Shown: positions 17,237-26,275, counted from the stretch's first letter. The stretch: DNA of 64,000 nt from UBA1672 sp033851915 (GCA_033851915.1 JAWSVM010000001.1:744001-808000); one strand, 5' to 3'. The notes: generated by a model from the sequence alone, not told the origin. Numbers and translations are program-made.

Positions 17237-18886
17237 GTGGTTTTTGTGGGTAAATACGCACATTTCGAAAATGTTGAAGCGAGTAGCTTGTTGAGCCTGT
17301 ACGGCCGACACGGCGAAGTCGCACGTGGAATTCATCAGAATATATTAAGAGATTTTACAGGAAATAAAGATTTAACAGTTGATCTTATTCGGGCGAACCC
17401 TTTGGGCGCTGATAAGGCCATGTTGGATCAAATGTCTGAATATGATGTCATGTCAGTGAGTACCGAGATTGGAATGGGTGCGGTTTTGCATGGCACAGGA
17501 TTGTCTGACAAAAATAATGTAGATTTATACAGGCAGCATTTTGAACAAGAAGATATGCCTATTTATGTTGTAGCAGCTGGAAATAGTGGGCAAAGTCAAC
17601 GCACTGAGGCGCCGCGGGTTGCTGATTTCTCTCGTACTAGCATTGTCGTTGGTGAGGCTAATGTTAATGATGGTGAGCCGTATGTTGAGGAACATAGTAG
17701 TCGCGTTAATCCTACCTTAGTGACTGATAATCCATTTAATCGCGGAGAAATGTATCAATATTATGATACCAGCCCGTCTTTGGAAGGGCATGAAGGCTTG
17801 GTTCAGGATTGGTTGGTTGATAAAGAATTTTCCAGGCGATTTGATGCATTTAAAATCGGTGAAGGAAAGGATCTTGATGATTCTGTGATCGGTGAAAAAT
17901 ATTGGGAAATAAAAATTCAGTTGGACAATGAAAAATACGCAGAAAGTCCAGCAGTCCAAACTCAGCTTAAGAATTTTATGGATCATCCTGAACAGCTTCA
18001 CACGTTGGTTATGGCTGAAATCAGAGAGCATAAGAATGTAGATGAAAATGGCTATACTTCGGAAATTGATGGTACATCATTTTCTGCGCCGGAGCAGGCT
18101 GGCTATGTGTCTGGTGCGATGTATGAGCAAGAGCAAAGAGAAGCACAAAACCTTCCTATCTTGATGAAAGAAGAGATATCAACGCTTGTAAAAATGGCAA
18201 CGGTGGATATTTCTCTACGTGAGGGACAAGATGAACGGATGCATACATTTAATAATGCGGCAAATTTTCAGTTCACTGGCCCAGGTATGCATGGTGTTTT
18301 TAACCCTGAAATGTTCAGGAATTTGTTGGATGAAGCTTATAAAAAAATAGAAAATACACCTGATATTGATAGAGATCCTGTGACTGCGGTTATGACTGCC
18401 GATATTAAAGAGCAAACAGGCAGTATTCCGGTGACTATTGGTTTTGATAAATCTGTAGACCAGAACATAATTGTTGAACGTACGCATCTCTATATGGATT
18501 ATGAGATTAATGGTTTAGTACCGCATCATGTTGCAATTAAAGAAGGTGAGGACACAGTATATAACCGCTTACAAACATCCGGTGATGGTCTTGATTTTAC
18601 AGCGTGGGCGCGTACGGAAACACGTTTTGGCGAGACCTTGAAACCAGATGATACTTGGGACGTGCAAATTTTAAATGGTCAAGATACGAAGTTGACTGAT
18701 TTAAGTGTCACTGTATATGGCTATAATGAAGGTGGACTTATGGATCAAATGATGGATTATTCTAAAGAAGTTCTTCCGCAATATATGCCAAAATCAGCAG
18801 AGCCAACGCCAGTGCAGCCAGAGCCAGAAGCCATTATGAGTAATGAGGCTAATGCTAACGCTGTGGGCGTGCCGCCGTCTTTGTAA
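17237..18886 (+). CDS. S8 (subtilisin/kexin-like) peptidase with P-domain, N-terminally short
   Basis: This protein has 549 residues from GTG 17237 (GTG 17246 is also possible). A TAG precedes it directly, so it cannot be extended. Subtilase features are RHGEVARGI (catalytic-His-like, His25), VVAAGNSG (oxyanion Asn116) and the Ser box IDGTSFSAPEQAGYVSGA (Ser281). The region about 393-497 (SIPVTIGFDKSV ... RFGETLKPDDTWDVQILNG ... LTDLSVTVYGY) resembles the proprotein-convertase P-domain. No normal Asp box (D-T/S-G) precedes the His motif, and a large insert separates the Asn and Ser boxes. No signal peptide is seen. It is either a divergent or inactive protease or an unusual effector. Confidence 0.7.
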   Translation: MVFVGKYAHFENVEASSLLSLYGRHGEVARGIHQNILRDFTGNKDLTVDLIRANPLGADKAMLDQMSEYDVMSVSTEIGMGAVLHGTGLSDKNNVDLYRQHFEQEDMPIYVVAAGNSGQSQRTEAPRVADFSRTSIVVGEANVNDGEPYVEEHSSRVNPTLVTDNPFNRGEMYQYYDTSPSLEGHEGLVQDWLVDKEFSRRFDAFKIGEGKDLDDSVIGEKYWEIKIQLDNEKYAESPAVQTQLKNFMDHPEQLHTLVMAEIREHKNVDENGYTSEIDGTSFSAPEQAGYVSGAMYEQEQREAQNLPILMKEEISTLVKMATVDISLREGQDERMHTFNNAANFQFTGPGMHGVFNPEMFRNLLDEAYKKIENTPDIDRDPVTAVMTADIKEQTGSIPVTIGFDKSVDQNIIVERTHLYMDYEINGLVPHHVAIKEGEDTVYNRLQTSGDGLDFTAWARTETRFGETLKPDDTWDVQILNGQDTKLTDLSVTVYGYNEGGLMDQMMDYSKEVLPQYMPKSAEPTPVQPEPEAIMSNEANANAVGVPPSL

Positions 18887-18891
18887 ACGTG

Positions 18892-19803
18892 CTATTTACC
18901 AACATTATGTTTTTTCTTTTTTATTGCTGTTTCTCTATAGAGAATGAAGATGTTGCTGGTGATGATAATGCTGGCGCCTAAAACAACATTCATGCTTGGC
19001 ACTTTATCCCAGAACAGATAATCAAACAGCATCGTCCAGATAATCATACTATACATGATCGGGGCGATGAGGCTGGCTTCGGCAAGGCGAAAGCTCTGTG
19101 TTTTTGCGAGCAGAGAGAGTAAACCCGTTGTGCTTAACCCGATAATGATCCAAAACGCATCCAGTGAGAAACTGTTGGGCTTTATCTCTGCAAAGGGGAA
19201 GTGCATGCCGCATGTAATTGTGCCGAAGAGGACGAAATAGAACACCGTTGTTGTGGCATTTTCTGTTTTCCCCATCCAGCGCAAGCATGTGTCTACGCAC
19301 CCTGCAAAGAAGCCCCAGCTTAGCCCGACGATGAGGCCTAACATTGGCAATGTGTTTGTCTCAGCGATGGGGTTTGCCATGATGATAACCCCTGTAAACC
19401 CGATGAGGACAGCGCCCAAACGGTATGCACCGACAGGTTCTTTCAAGACGGGGTAGGAGAGCAGCACAACGAATAGCGGTGCGGTGAACAGCAGAATTGT
19501 GGTTTCCGCCAATGGCATCATGGAAAGCGCCCATGTGCCCAACACAATGCCAACGGTGCCGATTGCACCTCTGAATAAATGTGCAAAAGGGCGCTCTGTA
19601 CGCAAAGTTGCTAGCTTTCCGGCGAAAATGAACCATGTAAATAATGCGGCGAGGGAAAAGGCATTGCGGAAGAATGTTACCTCGACAGGGCCGAAATATG
19701 TGGAGAGAAGTTTTGCAAACAGGCTCATCCCTGCCAGCATAAAAGCGTTGATAACGGCAAACATGATTCCCATCATGATCTGGTTTTTGGGATGATCACT
19801 CAT
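18892..19803 (-). CDS. EamA/DMT-superfamily transporter
   Basis: This 303-residue protein has about ten hydrophobic helices in two EamA halves. Hallmarks are VTFFRNAFSLAALFTWFIF in the first half and VLKEPVGAYRLGAVLIGFTG at the end of it, as in RhaT/YdcZ-like metabolite exporters. The substrate cannot be read from sequence. ATGAGTGA joins it to the upstream gene of the same family (8-bp overlap), so the two are co-translated and could act as a pair. Confidence 0.88.
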   Translation of the reverse strand: MSDHPKNQIMMGIMFAVINAFMLAGMSLFAKLLSTYFGPVEVTFFRNAFSLAALFTWFIFAGKLATLRTERPFAHLFRGAIGTVGIVLGTWALSMMPLAETTILLFTAPLFVVLLSYPVLKEPVGAYRLGAVLIGFTGVIIMANPIAETNTLPMLGLIVGLSWGFFAGCVDTCLRWMGKTENATTTVFYFVLFGTITCGMHFPFAEIKPNSFSLDAFWIIIGLSTTGLLSLLAKTQSFRLAEASLIAPIMYSMIIWTMLFDYLFWDKVPSMNVVLGASIIITSNIFILYRETAIKKKKHNVGK

Positions 19804-20701
19804 TTTGGTTCTGCCCTTCTGTGTTTTTATTCTTCATATTATTGATGTATTCACGGTAAACAATATAAAGCTGTGCCGTAATGATAAGGCTTGCGCCAAT
19901 CAAAAGCGGTGTAAACGCCAGATCATATTTCCAGATATACAAATCAATCAAGACTGTCCAGAGCAGGGCGGTGTAGCTAAAGGGTGTTACCAAGGATGCG
20001 GGCGCGTATTTATAAGCATTGGATAGGAATATTTGCGCCGCGCCGCCTGAAAGCCCGACAAGCAGGAATACCCATAATTCTTCGATTGCAATGCCTTTGG
20101 CAACCCATGGCATGAACATGCCGGGAATGATGATGCCGGCGATGATAAAATAGAATGTGATGGTTAGAGGAGATTCTGACTTAAGGCTGCGCAGAATTGT
20201 ATACATTGTGCTGTGTAAAACGGCCGCGGTGAGAGCCAGCCCTAGCCCTATGAGGCTGATCGCGCCGCTGGGTTGTGCAATGACGATTACACCACACATG
20301 CCTATAAAGACTGCGCTCCACCTGTGGATGCCGACATGTTCTTTGAGAAAGAAAAATGCCAAAGCAGGTGTTAGTAAAGACGAAGCGAAGAATAAAACCG
20401 TTGCGTAGGCCATTGGTAGTTGTGACAGCGCGGCAAATGTTACGATCAGGCTAACGCCGCCGATGACGGCGCGCACGGCGACCAGTCTTGGCTTATCGGT
20501 TTTGAATAAGTGTCTGTTTTTAGGGATTATCATGAAGATAAAGAAGGGTATGAAAATCAGGCTATTCCGGTAGAAAGCAATTTCCGCAACGTGATGAGTT
20601 TCCGCCAAAAATTTCGCGCACGTGCCCATAATCGCAAACATGAAATGTGCCGCGAGGCAGCAGGCAATAGCAATAGATGTGCGGTCTTTGTGGGACGTCA
20701 T
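19796..20701 (-). CDS. EamA/DMT-superfamily transporter
   Basis: This 301-residue ten-helix protein is the first gene of the two-gene unit. EIAFYRNSLIFIPFFIFMII and FFLKEHVGIHRWSAVFIGMC are the family's first-half landmarks. It is similar in layout to its downstream partner, suggesting an old duplication. Directly upstream, on the other strand, starts the HExxH gene, so 20702-20792 must hold both promoters. Confidence 0.88.
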   Translation of the reverse strand: MTSHKDRTSIAIACCLAAHFMFAIMGTCAKFLAETHHVAEIAFYRNSLIFIPFFIFMIIPKNRHLFKTDKPRLVAVRAVIGGVSLIVTFAALSQLPMAYATVLFFASSLLTPALAFFFLKEHVGIHRWSAVFIGMCGVIVIAQPSGAISLIGLGLALTAAVLHSTMYTILRSLKSESPLTITFYFIIAGIIIPGMFMPWVAKGIAIEELWVFLLVGLSGGAAQIFLSNAYKYAPASLVTPFSYTALLWTVLIDLYIWKYDLAFTPLLIGASLIITAQLYIVYREYINNMKNKNTEGQNQNE

Positions 20702-20792
20702 GGAATTTGTGCTTTTTTGTACGGTATGCTAAAATTCTTGCATAAAAATAATAATAATAATAGTGAATCTATATTAGATATAGGCAAGGGTG

Positions 20793-22217
20793 ATGGCTAG
20801 TCTAGAAGATAATTTTAACGAACAAACCGAAAATGCGGCACATAAATATGTCGGATATGAAGGGTATGAGCGTGGTTTGGCGGAAACGCTGGACTCGTTT
20901 TTTGATGCGTTCCCTGATTATCGAGGGCATGTCGCTCTGGTCGATCTGAAGGCTTTGGAAGAGGATCGCGCGGGCGAGCTTGCACGTTTATCTGCGGAGC
21001 TTGGTGTTGCCGATATAGAAAAAGAAGTTGATGATAAGGTCGAAAGTGGGCATATGCTTTCAGGTGTTAATGATGCGGGCGAGAGAATTGCTGTTGCTGC
21101 TGCTTGGCCGATTCATCAATATGATCCTGAAACTTTAACCTTTGAGCAGAACCTGGCTTTTGCGAGTGTTGCTGTTCATGAATTGGCGCACGCCGTTGAT
21201 TATATGGAAGGCACTGACGTAGATAATATAGAGGCGCGCTATGTTGAATCATATGCGGATAGTTACCGTATCGCCTTACTGTCACTGCATGGCCATAATA
21301 GTGATGGTATAAGAGAATTAGTTGCTGATTATGATAATAGGCAAACAACACGGGCGGGTGAACGTTATGATAACGGAGTCATCTTGGCAGAAGCATATCT
21401 TGTTTCACAACGTAGTGTCAGAGATATGGGAATTAGCGAGCCAACACAGAATTTTTATTTTGATAATTGGCAGGACGCTAAAGTTATTGCGGATAGTGTC
21501 CGTGACAGTAATATAGATCAGTATATTAGAGAGCCAGAGGATGGTGAACGGTTGGGTTATGATCGGCTGACCCGTCGTGCGATTGTTCATAAAATAAATG
21601 AATTTATGGATGGTGGTATACAAAGCCAAGCCCCGCATATTTATGCGCAGGGTGATGAAGCGCAAATAGAAGCATTTGAAAATGGTGTTGCAGCCTATGT
21701 TGATGCTTTGGATGTGCCGGCCTATGAAGCAGGTGAACTAGCGGATCTTGATGAAGAAACCTTATTACAGGTGGAGATTGCATATCATGCACGTATGCAG
21801 GTGAATGATTGGATGGAAGATCGTAAAGACTATATTCCATCCGCTGATCGTATGCTGGCCGCGTATGATTATTTATCCGGTAAAGGGGTTTTTCTGGATT
21901 ATCAAACCCCTGAATATGATCCGTTGGCGTTCTTTGCCAAATCGATGGATATGTATATGGAACAGGGTGATAAAGAGGATTTGACCATAGCAAAAAGAGC
22001 GCTCTCTATTGTGAAGGATATGCCGGAATATGAGGGGACAATCCTTCAGGAACAATCAAGAGATGATCTTATAAGTTTCTTCGAGAATAATCCTGAAGCT
22101 GTGAAAGCTTTGGCCGGTGGTATGACGCTAGATTTCGCTTTGGATGGTACGTCTACGGTATTGCTGGACTATAAAAATGCAGAAATGCCGGATGTTTCAT
22201 CTGGTTTGACGCCTTAA
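20793..22217 (+). CDS. Orphan HExxH metallopeptidase-like protein
   Basis: This soluble 474-residue protein has no signal peptide. The zinc helix is clear: VAVHELAHAVDYMEG (His129, Glu130, His133), followed about 19 residues later by YVESYADSYR, whose Glu152 could be the third ligand (gluzincin/E-type spacing). The first 120 residues and the C-terminal 300 residues are not recognised and are strongly acidic and helical. ATG 20793 is preferred over the overlapping GTG 20790, with AAGGGTG just before it. No inhibitor, immunity gene or secretion gene lies adjacent. It is probably a cytosolic or secreted zinc peptidase of an undescribed family. Confidence 0.65.
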   Translation: MASLEDNFNEQTENAAHKYVGYEGYERGLAETLDSFFDAFPDYRGHVALVDLKALEEDRAGELARLSAELGVADIEKEVDDKVESGHMLSGVNDAGERIAVAAAWPIHQYDPETLTFEQNLAFASVAVHELAHAVDYMEGTDVDNIEARYVESYADSYRIALLSLHGHNSDGIRELVADYDNRQTTRAGERYDNGVILAEAYLVSQRSVRDMGISEPTQNFYFDNWQDAKVIADSVRDSNIDQYIREPEDGERLGYDRLTRRAIVHKINEFMDGGIQSQAPHIYAQGDEAQIEAFENGVAAYVDALDVPAYEAGELADLDEETLLQVEIAYHARMQVNDWMEDRKDYIPSADRMLAAYDYLSGKGVFLDYQTPEYDPLAFFAKSMDMYMEQGDKEDLTIAKRALSIVKDMPEYEGTILQEQSRDDLISFFENNPEAVKALAGGMTLDFALDGTSTVLLDYKNAEMPDVSSGLTP

Positions 22218-22249
22218 AGCCTGACATTTTAAAGTAAGTTATCTCAATG

Positions 22250-22274
22250 AAAAAGCCCTCTGGAATGGAGGGCT
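22250..22274 (-). terminator. Terminator of the ilv operon
   Basis: On the minus strand AGCCCTC pairs with GAGGGCT across a 7-nt loop (stem arms 22268-22274 and 22254-22260), and the arm runs into five T. It lies 32 bp beyond the ilvC stop and also faces the end of the HExxH gene. Confidence 0.8.
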
Positions 22275-22305
22275 TGTTTCGAATTTCTATCTAGCGGGGA
22301 AAACC

Positions 22306-23373
22306 CTAGTTCTCATCTTTATTGACAAGTTTGTTCGCGCCAATCCAAGGCATCATCGCACGCAGTCTTGCGCCTGTTTCTTCGATTGGGTGCTGTGCTT
22401 CGCGTTCACGGATTTCAACAAGGCGAGTTAGGCCTTCTTTATTGCCGCCCATGAAGTCTTCTACGAATTTACCGGATTGAATATCGGCAAGAATGCGTTT
22501 CATTTCTTCTTTGGTTTCTTTTGTAATAATACGCGGGCCTGAAACATAATCACCGTATTCCGCCGTGTTAGAGATGGAATAGCGCATATTGGCAAGGCCG
22601 CCCTCATACATAAGGTCAACAATCAGCTTAAGTTCGTGCAAACACTCGAAATAGGCCATTTCAGGTGGATATCCTGCTTCGACCAATACTTCATAACCGC
22701 ATTTAACCAGCTCTGATGCGCCGCCACATAGAACGGCTTGCTCACCAAATAAATCAGTTTCGCATTCGTCTTTGAATGTTGTTTCGATAATACCCGAACG
22801 TCCACCACCAACAGCGGAGGCATAAGATAGGGCAAGTTCTTTCGCATTACCTGTCGCATCTTGTGCAACAGCGATCAAACATGGAACGCCACCATCTTTT
22901 AGGTATTCACCGCGTACGGTATGGCCTGGGCCTTTTGGGGCAACCATAAACACATCAAGGTCTGCGCGTGGCTTAATCAGATCAAAATGGATGTTCAAAC
23001 CATGTGCGAAGACCAGAGATGCACCTTGCTTTAGGTTTGCTTCCAGTTCATCACGGTATAGGTCTGCTTGATGCTCATCAGGAACAAGAAGCATAACGAT
23101 ATCTGCGTCTGCAACGGCTTTGGCCGGAGCCATCACTTCGAAGCCGGCTTTTTCAGCTTTAGCTGTGGATGATGATCCATCACGAAGGGCGATAATAACG
23201 CTTTTGACACCGCTATCTTTCAAGTTTAGGGCATGTGCATGTCCTTGTGATCCGTATCCGATGACAACGACTTTTTTGTCTTTAATCAAATCGATATTAC
23301 AATCTTTGTCGTAATAGACATTTAATGGTGCTTGGTTCGCAGGTGTGCCTTGCGTGGCTGCGTTTTGTCCCAT
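22306..23373 (-). CDS. ilvC: Ketol-acid reductoisomerase
   Basis: This 355-residue class I enzyme converts 2-acetolactate or acetohydroxybutyrate to the dihydroxy acids with NADPH (valine, isoleucine and leucine pathway). The Rossmann motif VVVIGYGSQGHAHALNLKDS and PKGPGHTVRGEY are visible, and the knotted C-domain has TFKDECETDLFGEQAVLCGG with its Mg ligands. A 16-residue Ala/Gln-rich extension precedes the usual N-terminus. It is third in the operon, 85 bp after ilvH, and is followed by the terminator. Confidence 0.97.
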   Translation of the reverse strand: MGQNAATQGTPANQAPLNVYYDKDCNIDLIKDKKVVVIGYGSQGHAHALNLKDSGVKSVIIALRDGSSSTAKAEKAGFEVMAPAKAVADADIVMLLVPDEHQADLYRDELEANLKQGASLVFAHGLNIHFDLIKPRADLDVFMVAPKGPGHTVRGEYLKDGGVPCLIAVAQDATGNAKELALSYASAVGGGRSGIIETTFKDECETDLFGEQAVLCGGASELVKCGYEVLVEAGYPPEMAYFECLHELKLIVDLMYEGGLANMRYSISNTAEYGDYVSGPRIITKETKEEMKRILADIQSGKFVEDFMGGNKEGLTRLVEIREREAQHPIEETGARLRAMMPWIGANKLVNKDEN

Positions 23374-23458
23374 AGTTAAAAACCTTATCTTTTGTTCTGT
23401 TGAAGAGTCGCATAAAACAGGGTTTTCGGTGAAGAATCAAGCAAAAGATGACTCTATT

Positions 23459-24028
23459 TTATTCACCAATAACCCGATCGCCCTTTGAGATAGCGGCGAT
23501 TCCTGTGCGGCTGACATCGACAAGGCCGTGCGGCTTCATAATGGCAATAAAATCATCAATTCTGCTGGCTGTATCTGTGGCTTCGAAGATGAAAGAGTTT
23601 GGTGTGCTGTCAACGGTGCGTGCGCAAAAGGCATCGGCATCACGTTGTGCATCTGCGCGTTGATCGCCCGTGCAAACGATTTTGAGTAAGGCAAGCTCGC
23701 GCTCTATATAGCGGCCCTCTATGGTCAAGTCAGAGACCTTTAAAACCGGCACAAGGCGTTGTAATTGCGCTTTAATTTGGTCAATAACGGCAGGCGTTCC
23801 CTTGCATGCAATTGTAATGCGCGAGAGATGTTCGTCATGGTTGGTTTCGGCAACGGTTAGGCTTTCGATATTATAGCCACGGCCAGAGTAAAACCCAACA
23901 ATGCGCGCCAGAACCCCCGGCTCATTATTCACCAGAACTGCCAGAATATGTGTTTCTTCGGCTGCTAGTTCTGGTGTTGGGGCGTAAACGCTTTTGCTTT
24001 TCTTTTTGCTCGTGCTTTCTTTGCTCAT
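23459..24028 (-). CDS. ilvH: Acetolactate synthase, regulatory (small) subunit
   Basis: This 189-residue protein carries an ACT domain (HILAVLVNNEPGVLARIVGF, GRGYNIESLTVAET) that binds valine for feedback inhibition, then the ALS_ss C-terminal domain (ELALLKIVCTGDQRADAQRD, SFIFEATDTASRIDDFIAIM). A Lys/Ser-rich N-terminal tail of about 25 residues is extra. It starts 24 bp after ilvB and is clearly co-transcribed. Confidence 0.96.
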   Translation of the reverse strand: MSKESTSKKKSKSVYAPTPELAAEETHILAVLVNNEPGVLARIVGFYSGRGYNIESLTVAETNHDEHLSRITIACKGTPAVIDQIKAQLQRLVPVLKVSDLTIEGRYIERELALLKIVCTGDQRADAQRDADAFCARTVDSTPNSFIFEATDTASRIDDFIAIMKPHGLVDVSRTGIAAISKGDRVIGE

Positions 24029-24052
24029 TATTTGTGCTTTCTTTGCTTATTC

Positions 24053-25849
24053 TTAAACCAAACTCTTATCAAACGCGCTGGCGTCGGGGGAGAGGATCAT
24101 TTCGTTATGGGCTTTGCCGGATGGGATCATCGGGAAGCAGTTTTCCGTTTTGGCCACTCTGACATCAACAACGGTTAGGCAGTCATTGTTCATCATCTCT
24201 TCGATTACGCCGTCCAGCTCATCCACGCATGTTGCCCGTAGGCCAACACCGCCATAGGCTTCTACCAGTTTAACGAAGTCGGGTAGGGCTTCGGAATAGG
24301 TCTCTGAGTAACGCTCTCCATGCAATAATTCTTGCCATTGGCGCACCATGCCCATCCACTCATTATTCAAAATGAAGACTTTAACGGGCAGGCGATATTG
24401 GATCGCGGTGGCCAATTCTTGAATATTCATCTGGATGGAGGCTTCACCCGCAACATCAACAACGAATGCATCGGGGTGTGCCATTTGCACGCCGACTGCG
24501 GCAGGCAAACCATAGCCCATCGTGCCGAGGCCGCCCGAGGTCATAAAGCGGTTAGGCTCGTTAAACGGCAGGAACTGCGCTGCCCACATTTGATGCTGAC
24601 CCACTTCGGTGGTGACGTAGCACTCACGCTTATCTTGCTCCATATAATGGGCGAGGCGTTCCAGCGCATATTGCGGCTTGATAATTGTATCGTCCATCTT
24701 ATAAGCAAGGCAGTTTTTTGCGCGCCAGATCTCGATACGATCCCACCATGATTTCAAGGCTTTCTGATCGGCTTTGTATTTCTTTGCGCGCCAAACGTTT
24801 AGCATCGCTTCCATGGTTTTCTTTGCATCTGCAACAATCGGGATATCAATATTGATGTTCTTATTGATGGAGCTGGCATCAATATCAACATGGATTTTCT
24901 TGGAGTCGGGCGAGAATTTGCTGGTCATGCCCGTCACGCGGTCGTCAAAGCGCGCGCCGATACAAATCATAACGTCACAATCATGCATCGCCCAGTTGGC
25001 TTCGAAAGTGCCATGCATGCCAAGCATACCAAGCCATTGTTTGTCCTTCGCAGGATAACAACCAAGCCCCATCAGGGTGGAAGTGATCGGAAAGCCTGTT
25101 TCGCGCACGAGTTCACGTAATAGGGTGCTGGCCTCTTCCCCTGCATTGATAATGCCGCCGCCAGTGTAGAAGACAGGGCATTTGGCATTTGCCATTAATT
25201 CAACTGCTTCTTCGATGGCCTTCATGTCGGGGTCTGTTTCCGGCTTATAATGTGAATGCATAATCGCTTCATCTTTGGAAACATATTTACCTTTTGCGAA
25301 CTGGATATCCTTTGGAATATCAATCACGACCGGGCCGGGGCGACCTGAACGTGCGATATGAAAGGATTCATGCATCGCACTGGCCAGATCGTTCTGATCT
25401 TTAACCAGAAAGTTATGCTTGGTACAGGGGCGAGTAATACCAATGGTATCGGCTTCTTGAAAGGCATCAGTTCCGATTAAGAATGTTGGAACTTGCCCTG
25501 TTATACAAACGAGGGGAATAGAGTCCAGCAACGCATCGGCTAAGCCTGTTACTGCATTGGTCGCACCAGGGCCAGAGGTTACAAGCGCGCAACCAACCTT
25601 GCCGGTGGAGCGGGCATAGCCTTCTGCCGCGTGCAGCGCACCGCCTTCTTGACGCACAAGGACATGCTTGATTTTATCTTGCTGGAACAGTGCGTCATAA
25701 ATTGGCAGGACAGCACCACCGGGATATCCAAAGATTGTATCAACGCCTTGCTCGATCAGGGCTTCAATCACCATTTCCGCGCCGGACATTTCTTTTGTCT
25801 CGGCCTTCGGTTTGGTTGTTGTCTTGTCCTGTTTTTGTGTCGCTTCCAT
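24053..25849 (-). CDS. ilvB: Acetolactate synthase, catalytic (large) subunit
   Basis: This 598-residue ThDP enzyme condenses pyruvate with pyruvate or 2-oxobutyrate. The activating Glu is in VRQEGGALHAAEGYAR. FAD/ThDP domains include TSGPGATNAVTGLADALLDS and GGLGTMGYGLPAAVGVQMAH. The ThDP/Mg motif reads DVAGEASIQMNIQELATA, with GEAS where enterobacterial enzymes have GDGS, a variant I associate with alphaproteobacteria. A charged Thr/Lys-rich stretch precedes the domain. Expression is predicted to be controlled by the attenuator at 26039-26122. Confidence 0.97.
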   Translation of the reverse strand: MEATQKQDKTTTKPKAETKEMSGAEMVIEALIEQGVDTIFGYPGGAVLPIYDALFQQDKIKHVLVRQEGGALHAAEGYARSTGKVGCALVTSGPGATNAVTGLADALLDSIPLVCITGQVPTFLIGTDAFQEADTIGITRPCTKHNFLVKDQNDLASAMHESFHIARSGRPGPVVIDIPKDIQFAKGKYVSKDEAIMHSHYKPETDPDMKAIEEAVELMANAKCPVFYTGGGIINAGEEASTLLRELVRETGFPITSTLMGLGCYPAKDKQWLGMLGMHGTFEANWAMHDCDVMICIGARFDDRVTGMTSKFSPDSKKIHVDIDASSINKNINIDIPIVADAKKTMEAMLNVWRAKKYKADQKALKSWWDRIEIWRAKNCLAYKMDDTIIKPQYALERLAHYMEQDKRECYVTTEVGQHQMWAAQFLPFNEPNRFMTSGGLGTMGYGLPAAVGVQMAHPDAFVVDVAGEASIQMNIQELATAIQYRLPVKVFILNNEWMGMVRQWQELLHGERYSETYSEALPDFVKLVEAYGGVGLRATCVDELDGVIEEMMNNDCLTVVDVRVAKTENCFPMIPSGKAHNEMILSPDASAFDKSLV

Positions 25850-26038
25850 TTTATTTCGCTTTCGAATTATATTATTGCCGTAAACTACATTATTTTTACT
25901 GTATTGTTTAGTGCTCTAGTCATTTTACTTCGCCCTTGCACATCGTTATGCGTCGCTTACGTATAAGAATACGCTGCACGCCTTATGCCTTGTGCAAAAG
26001 CAAATTAAAACACTATGTCTCTTTCATGCTTCAGACAT
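25850..26038 (-). other. ilvB 5' leader downstream of the attenuator
   Basis: These 189 bp lie between the attenuator's T-run and the ilvB start on the transcribed (minus) strand. No gene is seen. It holds several short inverted repeats (for example around 25955-25980) whose role is unclear. Confidence 0.4.
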
Positions 26039-26122
26039 AAAAAAACGCCCCGTTTTTAGGAGGGCGCTGCGTGTGTACTTTATGCCATAGGCCTAAGTGC
26101 GCAGCTCCCTTTTCAGAAGGAG
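26039..26122 (-). promoter_or_regulatory. Transcription attenuator of the ilv operon
   Basis: On the minus strand four pairing segments can be drawn. Segment 1, CTCCTT (26122-26117), pairs with segment 2, AGGGAG (26110-26105). Segment 2, read as AGGGAGCTGCG (26110-26100), alternatively pairs with segment 3, CGCAGCGCCCT (26071-26061), at 10 of 11 positions. Segment 3, CGCCCT (26066-26061), pairs with segment 4, GGGGCG (26051-26046), and is followed by seven T (26045-26039), an intrinsic terminator. Segment 1 lies within the Leu codons of the leader peptide, so a ribosome stalled there frees segment 2 to form the antiterminator, as in classic ilv/leu attenuation. Confidence 0.85.
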
Positions 26123-26179
26123 GACGAGGTTTGCCACGACAATCACAGTGTTTAAAATAATATTAATCATATTCCACAT
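26093..26179 (-). CDS. ilv leader peptide (28 residues)
   Basis: This short ORF runs from ATG at 26179 to TAG at 26095-26093. It encodes 28 residues, 14 of them Ile, Val or Leu: the N-terminus is MWNMINIILNTVIVVANLVL, then two more Leu, then KRELRT. Counts are four Ile (all ATT), four Val and six Leu. This is the signature of a peptide whose translation senses charged tRNA-Ile, -Val and -Leu. It lies just upstream of the alternative hairpins and terminator. No strong Shine-Dalgarno site is visible. Confidence 0.85.
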   Translation of the reverse strand: MWNMINIILNTVIVVANLVLLLKRELRT

Positions 26180-26196
26180 GTAACGCAGCACAAAAA

Positions 26197-26226
26197 ATTA
26201 TGCAAGGATTTTTCTGGTTTTGACAA
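26197..26226 (-). promoter_or_regulatory. Promoter of the ilv leader
   Basis: On the minus strand TTGTCA (26226-26221), an 18-bp spacer and CATAAT (26202-26197) form a near-consensus sigma70 promoter 17 bp before the leader peptide start. Confidence 0.6.
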
Positions 26227-26275
26227 AGATGCTTGCGATATAATATGCTTATCTATCAAAAACAGGGATGATAAT

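Noticed and set aside
26220..26244. TTGACA followed by TATAAT on the plus strand as a promoter for the gene at 26276
   Set aside because: The spacer is only 13 bp. The TATAAT may still be a -10 with another -35, and the TTGACA overlaps the ilv promoter on the other strand.
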